Of a stretch of DNA of 64,000 nucleotides, positions 61,001-64,000 are shown piece by piece. The DNA is taken from contig JAOUOP010000008.1 of NCBI GenBank assembly GCA_029880325.1, positions 1-64,000 on the forward strand, written 5' to 3'. The stretch comes from Myxococcales bacterium. Lineage in GTDB: Bacteria > Myxococcota_A > Polyangia > Polyangiales > JAFGIB01. The notes under the pieces were generated by a model. That model worked only from the letters and a program-made list of their open reading frames with translations. It was not told the origin of the DNA and did not search any database. Each line of letters opens with the position of its first letter. Position 1 is the first letter of the stretch. Position numbers and translations under genes: made by a program.

Positions 61001-64000
61001 CCGCCGCCGGCCGTGCCGGTGCAGCTGACGTCACCGCCGGCGCCCGCCGTCGAGCCGGCGCCGCTGGCGTCGATGGTGCCGTGGATCGTGGCGTCGCCCT
61101 CGACCGAGAAGACCACGGGCTTATTGCCGAGCAGGCGGATCGTGTTGCCCGCCGGCAGCGACAGGGTCCTGAGCGGGATCACCACCACGCTGGGGCCGGA
61201 GCCGCTGCTCTGGGTTTGGATCTGCGGCGTGGGCCACTCACCGAGGGTGTTCTGCACGAAGCTCTGGGCGCCGCCCACCGTGACGAGCGCCGCACCCGAG
61301 CGCTGGTTTTCGTACTCGAGCTTGACCCAGTCGGCGCTGCGCGCGGTGGTGGCCACGCGGAACTCGTCGAGCACGCCGCCTGTACCATTGCCGGTGCTGT
61401 AAGGAGCGTCACCGAGCCAGAGGTTGCCGCCACCCGTATCGAAGGTGGCGGGAATGGTTCCGCTGAATGTCAGAGGCTCGGGCGCGCCGTCCAGATAGAT
61501 CTTCATGCGGTCGGCGTTGGTGAGGCCGCCGCCGTTGAAGACGAGGGTAAAGTAGCGCCACGCGCCTGCACTGATCGGCGTGCCCGTGGTCTCGCCCAGT
61601 GGTGTGGAAGACCCGCTGTTGGCGCGTGCATAGACCTTGCCAGCGCTGGTGCCGCCAGCGAGCGACCAGACGTTGCTGGAACTGCTGCCCTTGATCGCCA
61701 GGACGTTGGTGGCATTGACGTCGTCGATACGGGCCCAGCCCGAGACGGTGAGCACGCTGCCGGTATCCAGCGCCGCAACGTTACCGAAGTTGATTTCGTC
61801 GCTCGTGGCGAACGCGACACCGTTGCCAATAATCGCCGAGACCGAATCCGCAGCCGTCAGGCCGGTGCTCGCCGTTGAATTGACACCCTTGGGGCTGGCG
61901 TCCCGAACCGTGCCGCTGGGGTCCTCGTCCAGGTGCCACACGGCCTCGTAGGCATTACTCCAGGTCTGCTTGGCGTCGTGGGCGACGATCTGCTGGCCGC
62001 CGTAGTGGACGTAGATGGTGGTGTCGGCGGCGCTCGAAAGGGTGGGCACCTTGACCCAGGCCACCAGCTGTCCGGTGGTGGAGTTGTAGCTCTGCAGCTC
62101 GAAGTCGAGGTCGACGCTGCCGCTGCTGTCGCGGAAGTAAATGTCGCGGCCGTCAGTGCGCGCCAGGCTGCGAATGTCGCTGTCGGTGACGTTGACGAGC
62201 ACCGGGAAGTTGCTCAGGTCCGCCCCGATGAAGACATCAGCGTTGATCAGCAGCGGTTTGCGATACTCGGCGGCGTCGACGCTGACGCAGCTGCCGCTGA
62301 TCATGGCGCTGGGAGCCGCCGAGGTGTTGATGGTGACGTCGCAGTTGGGCGCAGCGCTGTGGTCGTAGGTCAGCGCTGCGTCGGTGGGGTCGAAGTTGCT
62401 GGCATCGCCGAAGCAGGCGCCGTAGTTCAACTTGGGCGGCCCGTCGTAGACGGCCACGATGGGGGCGGCGATGTCGCTGGCGCCGCCGGTGGGTGTCACC
62501 GACATGCGCAGGCTGCCGTCGACGGTCGGAGTGAAGGCGTAAACCGTATCGCCGCCGCCGTCACCGCCGCAGATCTCATCGTGATCGCTCAGGCGCACGC
62601 CGGTGTCACCGTCGATGCTGACGCGCTTGAGCGAAACGTCACCGAGGTCGATGGCGACCTGGCCGGTCTCGCCGGCGCTCGGGAAGTCGCTGGCCTCCAC
62701 GTAGCTCACCGGCTGGGCCCAGCTGGCGCTCATGTTGGCCAGGTCGGCGCTTCGGACCACCCAGCGGTCCATGGTGATGTCGGCGGCCGCGACCGGTGAC
62801 GCCAGGGCGGCGGCGGCGGTGTCGCGCTCGGCCGCAAGCGGCGCCGGCTTGGTCACCGCGCGCGGATCGGCATCGAAGAGCGAGATCCAGTGGGCCGTGG
62901 TGGTGTCCTCGGCGCTGATGAAGACCTCCGTGGGGGACGGCAGCGTGAAGGTGAAGAAGGCGTCTTCGTGGTTGGCCTGCACGTTGCAGGTGCCGGGGAC
63001 GGCGGCCAGGTCGAAGACGTTTTCGTGCAAGTCCTCGGTGGAGGCGTCGCCGCTGTAGCCGACGGTGCTGCCGATGGTCACGCTCTGGGCGCTGTCGAGG
63101 GTCTCGTTGGTGGCGGCCACCGCCGTGTAGCTCGCCGGATCGAGCGCGGCGTTGCTCAGGGGCGCATTGCCGGTAGTCACGCCGCCGTCAAAGAGCGCCA
63201 CCGAACCATCGAAGCCGGGCCCCTTCAGGTCGATGCGCACGTCGGTGTTGGCGCTGGTGGAGAACTTGTAGATCGCGTCGGCGGCGCCGTCGCTAACGCC
63301 GCAGACGGCCGAGCCCCCACTGGTATCGTCGAAGCTCGGGTAGGTGGCGGTGGCATCGGCGGTGCTGTCGGTGGTCACCGCATAGGCGGTGGCGTCGATG
63401 GTGCCCAGGACCGAGACGGCGTCGCCCACCGGAGCGCTGCCGGCCACCTCACTGACGGCGGAGAAGGTCAGCAGCGACGAGTCCACCGTACGCACCTGCC
63501 AGGTGCCGTCGATGCTACCGATCATGCCGCTGTTGTAGGCGTTGGCCCGGCTGTCGGCGAGGTTCGCGGGGCTGACGGCGGAGTAGTCGCCGGCGGCGGC
63601 GGTGGCGTTATCCGGTCGCTGGATCGGCGTGCTGTCCCACAGCGCCAGCGTGTGGGCGAAGCTGGTGCCGGCGCTGGTGGCGATGCGCACGTCCTGGGTC
63701 CCGTCGACGCTGAACGAGAAGAAGGCATCGGCGGCGACGGCACCGGCGCTGCAGGTCAGGTCACCGGCGCTGAGCGACTCGTCAAACGCACCGCCGGGCA
63801 GGTCGCTGGTCATTCCGGCGGTGCTGCCCGTGTAGGCGACCGCGCTGCCGATGGTGACCGCCTGGGCCGAGAGGAAGTCCTCGTTGGACGCGGGGCCGCC
63901 CATCACCGACTCCTGGGCTCCGGCCGCCAGGAACGTCGAACTTGACTTTTGGTTATTGTACTCCGCCTTGACCCAGGCCGGCGAGCGCGCCACCGAGGCG
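49003..64000 (-). CDS. Second giant modular surface protein, paralogue of the first (5' end off window)
   Basis: Open from the right edge to TAG at 49003, giving the last ~4,998 residues. The first residues in the window (ARSPAWVKAEYNNQ) match the end of a DUF2341-LamG cassette, so the protein continues beyond the edge. Visible order: PPC-like double repeats; a complete DUF2341-LamG cassette; two Gly-rich modules; LamG; eleven or twelve tandem PPC-like units; second half of a vWA domain; calcium-binding-like repeats; the same C-terminus as the first giant (TLYRWYMTY..). I count 15 DA(Y/F)xxF cores. Its signal peptide and vWA MIDAS half are predicted upstream. The two giants are clear but diverged duplicates, not copies of one another. 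Confidence 0.9.
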   Translation of the reverse strand, partial: ASVARSPAWVKAEYNNQKSSSTFLAAGAQESVMGGPASNEDFLSAQAVTIGSAVAYTGSTAGMTSDLPGGAFDESLSAGDLTCSAGAVAADAFFSFSVDGTQDVRIATSAGTSFAHTLALWDSTPIQRPDNATAAAGDYSAVSPANLADSRANAYNSGMIGSIDGTWQVRTVDSSLLTFSAVSEVAGSAPVGDAVSVLGTIDATAYAVTTDSTADATATYPSFDDTSGGSAVCGVSDGAADAIYKFSTSANTDVRIDLKGPGFDGSVALFDGGVTTGNAPLSNAALDPASYTAVAATNETLDSAQSVTIGSTVGYSGDASTEDLHENVFDLAAVPGTCNVQANHEDAFFTFTLPSPTEVFISAEDTTTAHWISLFDADPRAVTKPAPLAAERDTAAAALASPVAAADITMDRWVVRSADLANMSASWAQPVSYVEASDFPSAGETGQVAIDLGDVSLKRVSIDGDTGVRLSDHDEICGGDGGGDTVYAFTPTVDGSLRMSVTPTGGASDIAAPIVAVYDGPPKLNYGACFGDASNFDPTDAALTYDHSAAPNCDVTINTSAAPSAMISGSCVSVDAAEYRKPLLINADVFIGADLSNFPVLVNVTDSDIRSLARTDGRDIYFRDSSGSVDLDFELQSYNSTTGQLVAWVKVPTLSSAADTTIYVHYGGQQIVAHDAKQTWSNAYEAVWHLDEDPSGTVRDASPKGVNSTASTGLTAADSVSAIIGNGVAFATSDEINFGNVAALDTGSVLTVSGWARIDDVNATNVLAIKGSSSSNVWSLAGGTSAGKVYARANSGSSTPLGETTGTPISAGAWRYFTLVFNGGGLTNADRMKIYLDGAPEPLTFSGTIPATFDTGGGNLWLGDAPYSTGNGTGGVLDEFRVATTARSADWVKLEYENQRSGAALVTVGGAQSFVQNTLGEWPTPQIQTQSSGSGPSVVVIPLRTLSLPAGNTIRLLGNKPVVFSVEGDATIHGTIDASGAGSTAGAGGDVSCTGTAGGGVAGTGASGGGGGGFRTAGGSGGSGFAGGAGGGGGPIEVDASASDPLMPLRGGCRGAVGGNGGSGAPGAGGGGGGAVQFTVTGKLLISSTGAVLAGGGGGQGSATDNDGGGGGGSGGAVLLEASVLDLYGSAWATANGGAGAGGNSCAAGADGSTASATPAAGSGACAGGGVGGAGAVYAQQGSGAPAAVAAANGGSTIGTSDGGGGGGGGQGWVVTRTLAGGVSCAARSWASNIDTTGVSFAGAPVTTLDNTCAGATTTTINTGAIDGTPTFTNWCGTLPTYEAFNQSGATQALVVKLSGLSVASGHTLKLEGTRPVILLVDGPVTLGGHVSADASGTVPGAGGGQDCATGTGGAGPNDSGGASGGGGAGYGSAGGLGGDGDGDRGGGAAGGLHGASVPLAGGCSGGAGGNGSNTNPAGGFGGGAVQISASGAVTVAATGIISASGGGGTGASNADGGGGGGSGGSVIVEGDTLSLGGWIAANGGGGGGGGGGDAGEVGGNGSAGASNSATAAAGGLKGDAGGNGGAGGVFAYQGTALTTLNPVGGGNDTGGLLEEPGGGGGGGGYGRIYFNATGGGTGLAAVGVDFLPADHVACVTDGNSANASGTQTLSDADATANAVVLNDLQVTAGKTYYVVVKNGTAAALGTYDLELTWKDSRDWASCNEDLYDGKDAYFAFTTPAAGNFTVETADSTATSMAIALYDASGTFIACNDAAFPSITQALAASTTYYVVVKQDEGADANPTGIVELGVRDDDNLAPTAESAIACDSGDGTPNGEAQILKTLAAGTYYVGITRPQGTTGSDYRIRFRDQSTLPAAATQLSCASAVSGGSGTLSASLLGGHDYYVVVKGDTAADAGGYSLWVGDASAAGDMACANDHLSSPDAYFEFDVSSARSVTVEVDKLETSVVHRYDFSGTGTIAEDLVGTADGRVMNGALSGDLALSGASEQHLDLPNGVVSALSDATFEVWLTAGTSAAGERIFDFGDSGSEGSQDARVSYLALAADGGAGVPQVSFKQPAGSAVSLSASAALPGTLTHLAVVFDDTGNRLRLYVNGSEDANSPVALGAGDALNLLNDINNWLGRSQDSADPELAATVHEFRIYSAALSAAQIADSYAAGADANTPWELYRDDGVPGDTADDTLVTASCYNGPRTFTSAETSAGKYYIKSRGTSGLDGTFFASIKDEDGTGALDCADGVGGTGTSIERSLAKGNRLPAGTYYVGLSGQNSASGSFDVHFSNPSLAGVTGADFVSCASDKTTLPVAAGETYYVVVKGQNAAASGSYGLTVTDVGAVADADASCGASVWDDAAPDAYMDFSVADTAGAANQNVEVTLGGALDAVYQLQTASGTVLGCSDTAGSNSIAAALAAGDYRVKVKGKSIAAGAGDASFEVSVRDVDGSGAIDCATGNLSSPVVLSYSGAGRLPAGTYRVGITGTTIGEGAYSLNFRNPSQAPPGATQLACATDFVDVPVQSGGTYYAIVKGTQGGQEGGYGLAVTDVGKVNNLTACGVANADADPTAADAFYDFQVSSGPRNISIAFKNAVGDLGGVFAVYQDVGADGDTSNDTLVTLGGENCYELSESPKTYSLATGSYYLRVKGQSVLAGAGELPFEVTIRDESGLGALGCATTGGSKAAMVKTLPPGDYIVGVTGSSGAATKAGAYQLTFQNAAFATVGAVNVGCSAVDGYVDVTMQAGKDYWAIVKGATSGAGDQGAYNLSLSDLSAASNQVGCGADNSAPDAIYYFDVSDAAGRTVAIDTKNSTLNTAFELFTAAGVSQGCSNGGTELTRDLPQGSYYVVVRGTDSSAGAAEAAFELSIRDERVNAADYCSYGATGTGGVIDATMGAGTYYVAVTGNSAGTGATSGTYTISFEDKALTTNKAQFLSCASDEFEYDVTAGTPYYLVVKGAGTSDAGAYDLHIDDVGAVANMSCGNADDSAPDAYMAFTVADAAGRDVVVDMNGSVLDAVFEVWKDNGAAADTLVGCAQTGVGSGEISANLAADTYYLKIRSTDASYGMGEQPFQVSIRDPEGQRSLTCADGTAASGASITQLLNPGTYYVGLTNTASAAPDAGAYSLSIGDTSFAAGGGTAIACTTGEKLDLAVEAGKDYYAVVKGQTDGQAGSYGLTLTDIGTLSPTAAFAESATDIDCGADLSAPDAYYAFTLASVRSVTVDLSGSTQASAFQLYQDVGADGSFANDVAVGTCGNSSAAESYASLAAGTYYVVVKGTSVAAGAADGTVRISIVDDDGIGSMFCDDGTSAAPAQIVQTLQPGTYYVALSERGGVSGSYEIQFADQGLLSGGASAALACVASSGVPDAGGDPKKMALTQTVVGGTPYYVVVKGDGAVSGNFSLAITDVTEVEAMDCATEISAPDGYAEFTLASARDVSFDMSGSVLDGSFQVFDNTGAAVTGCPCSPTSTPITCALTAGSYYVLYRGSAVAGGLGDKAFELEIYDQDALGAIACADGSASGGAAITQQLDPGTYYVGITPQDGVMPADTSYKLLIKDQASTATSGAPLVACDASSIEADLNGGVPYYVVVKGQTVLDSGAYELRVQDLAGVPDFGCGDVPDAGEAFFEFEVTDPAGANVTIDAEGSTLETVIALFPQAADFGTDVLDNASGSCWDDPASCTAGADTRPDDLIACAAYDSSTSPGTHPSFNQFLPQGIYYVVVRARQGAPDLQLPFNLSVRDADEVRSTYCAGHDGTSQPTLRQTLDAGTYWVALAGLGGTSPTEGDYRIRFRDYGKFANVSTELACDTASDTIYYNVDANKPYYVAVKGQTSTDAGAYKLIVENFAAGTGMGCNADPNAADSFYKFSLAQTATVTVAATGPTDPVGSSEGSVLAIYPSSATYFGTNYAIGADGSIVGCDNGSVDGVTSIQRELPPGDYYAVVSAETGSGAEFGKASWPFEISMKETSNTSVRACADASTSYISQELPAGSYTVVVSDDSPVGGTYGVRFRDIGVLGNQAEIIGCDYETIDTQALTATIEPFVPYYVVVKDDASGGTYGLTVESVDQSAANMGCNADPASPDAFFKFTLLQQSEISVDTVGSQLDTVLAIYPGNATSFGTNYATDVFSTVVGCNDNKDASTTDSQLTATLAAGEYYAVVKGSLFSSGNYAASNELFNLSIRDANSSQSIACAGAADGSKITRELPAGDYIVVLSDTDPAASGSAGGAYSITFNDLSTTGSAAGTEIGCALGTLDGGDANGDGQVDGIPVQGGKEYFVVVKGDTTTDAGSYTLAIDDVASSLGVAADTPIACAVEGSSIDATYPAGQYYAVVSGVNGDEGPFRLSIEDVDAFTDSNRIACDASSGPNDTSALEVDLQAGTHYVVVKGDGPGQTGTYQLNLRDTVAHPDNAVACADSSFSERITYDVKAGQDYTVLLKGDAQFQQGDYNLKLYDELGLRSGSGDLVSCQVVCPDMSPYSTGSATSNPSYCDSWDRGEANSFFTETLPDDTYYLSVKARDAADPGFFELQVGDPANGATGTKYAPPTLTQVTDALERTGVKVLPVLSCNEGSGRCVGTEDQARSLAKTSGAIDPALNDGMTRFIDSTGTGIGSGLALAVRDLANFLSMDISLGDQGNPGFDISYQKCTDPSDPVQSLVCSQWTTGCSYACKPPETWQTSSKICGCSPGAEPRFVVTITNPPFPDHVVPNPDDPFGGYHFQINIVGDAQYVLEEIPVYIIPTNEDFPTMGVSNANLFTSSGSYEQEVYGGGCNFWQLEGEAAGTGTCTDGVDNNGDGAIDRGLDANQDGDYIDPGVDNNGDGDFIDPGLDLNGDGDFLDAGEFPADIRPEFPPDPGCVPGSCLDGVDNDGDGQLDFLDPNCTTNEVQVWTDFFYKADVPYGTSLSFDLCTGDTVAELDTCDTRYEEIMTVISTSGACTLDSDCVGKTLDSGQVKDGFCGAGGQCQFISPPKREGSCGSDAQCLANGDNGQGYVLISSCDTGIGECVYRSPPGDIVNNLSNGSNGKPYAKVRIRLNADSIASKSPTLYRWYMTYSCAPDQ
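49540..49835 (-). repeat. Aspartate-rich calcium-binding-like repeats (second giant)
   Basis: DNNGDG, DANQDGDYIDPG, DNNGDGDFIDPG, DLNGDGDFLDAG and DNDGDGQLD, in the same order as in the first giant. Confidence 0.7.
50285..50565 (-). other. C-terminal half of a split vWA domain (second giant)
   Basis: APPTLTQVTDALERTGVKVLPV to SGLALAVRDLANFL, aligned with 19805-20090 of the first giant. No MIDAS half is present anywhere in the visible part of this gene. Confidence 0.6.
50780..59200 (-). repeat. Tandem PPC-like repeat array (second giant)
   Basis: The units keep the order of the first giant's array one-to-one. The coordinate offset drifts only from about 30,475 at the 3' end to about 30,440 near the LamG domain. 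Confidence 0.75.
57645..58280 (-). other. LamG/concanavalin-like domain (second giant)
   Basis: VVHRYDFSGTG, LDLPNGVVSALSDATFEVWL, ERIFDFGDSG, THLAVVFDD and VHEFRIYSAALSAAQI. Orthologous in position to 27170-27840. Confidence 0.8.
59290..60000 (-). repeat. Glycine-rich module (second giant, 3')
   Basis: From GTVPGAGGGQDC to GGYGRIYF. Counterpart of 28850-29540. Confidence 0.6.
60345..61070 (-). repeat. Glycine-rich module (second giant, 5')
   Basis: From GSTAGAGGDVSC to GGQGWVVTRTL. Counterpart of 29890-30620. Confidence 0.6.
61240..62305 (-). other. DUF2341-LamG cassette (second giant only)
   Basis: YRKPLLINADVF, FPVLVNVTDSDI, GRDIYFRDSSG, VAWVKVPTLSS and IYVHYGG are the DUF2341 pattern. 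AVWHLDEDPSG and VRDASPKGVNS then open a LamG domain that ends DEFRVATTARSADWVKLEYE. The ~355 residues are absent at the matching place in the first giant (between about 30780 and 30840). Confidence 0.75.

Noticed and set aside
49003..64000. Possibility that the second giant is an assembly duplicate of the first
   Set aside because: The two differ by many scattered substitutions and by whole cassettes, so they are separate genes.

Overview
The window is GC-rich chromosomal DNA, most likely from a member of the Myxococcota. The pointers are a MYXO-CTERM-like tail on a subtilase, cysteine-rich lipoproteins with CDCGCG..DPDC and DUF4215-type repeats, and a Ser/Thr kinase fused to an AAA/TPR-like module. 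The exact genus cannot be read from the sequence. No rRNA, tRNA or CRISPR array was seen.

Left end (1-1298): the 3' part of a Y1/REP-associated transposase gene is cut off at a 208-bp element with 29-bp terminal inverted repeats. A spacer with three copies of a short motif follows. Region 1299-12374 is mostly housekeeping. It holds a small heat-shock protein convergent with a hybrid kinase-AAA regulator, with a hairpin/T-tract terminator between them. Next is a four-gene minus-strand operon (PEBP/YbhB, Dabb, crotonase, CaiB/BaiF CoA-transferase). A divergent pair on the plus strand, UDP-glucuronate decarboxylase and plsB, overlaps by 8 bp.

Region 12490-18462 is a plus-strand run of four exported proteins: three Cys-rich lipoproteins and a subtilase carrying both a lipobox and a MYXO-CTERM-like tail. 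It faces the two genes that fill the remaining 45 kb. The first is a 9,994-residue lipoprotein (18528-48512, minus). The second is a paralogue whose last ~5,000 residues are in the window (49003-64000, minus; its 5' end lies past the right edge).

The giant proteins are mosaics. They combine long arrays of PPC-like beta-sandwich repeats, LamG domains, glycine-rich modules, three C-type-lectin domains (first giant only), a DUF2341-LamG cassette (second giant only) and aspartate-rich calcium-binding-like repeats. In the complete protein the MIDAS half of a von Willebrand A domain lies near the N-terminus. The matching second half lies ~8,900 residues later, near the C-terminus, so the whole array appears to be an insertion in one vWA domain. 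The two giants are collinear at the DNA level for >10 kb from their 3' ends and then differ by clean gains and losses of whole modules of about 350 residues. Export, surface anchoring and adhesion or prey/kin contact is the natural inference for the locus. Nothing in the sequence proves it.
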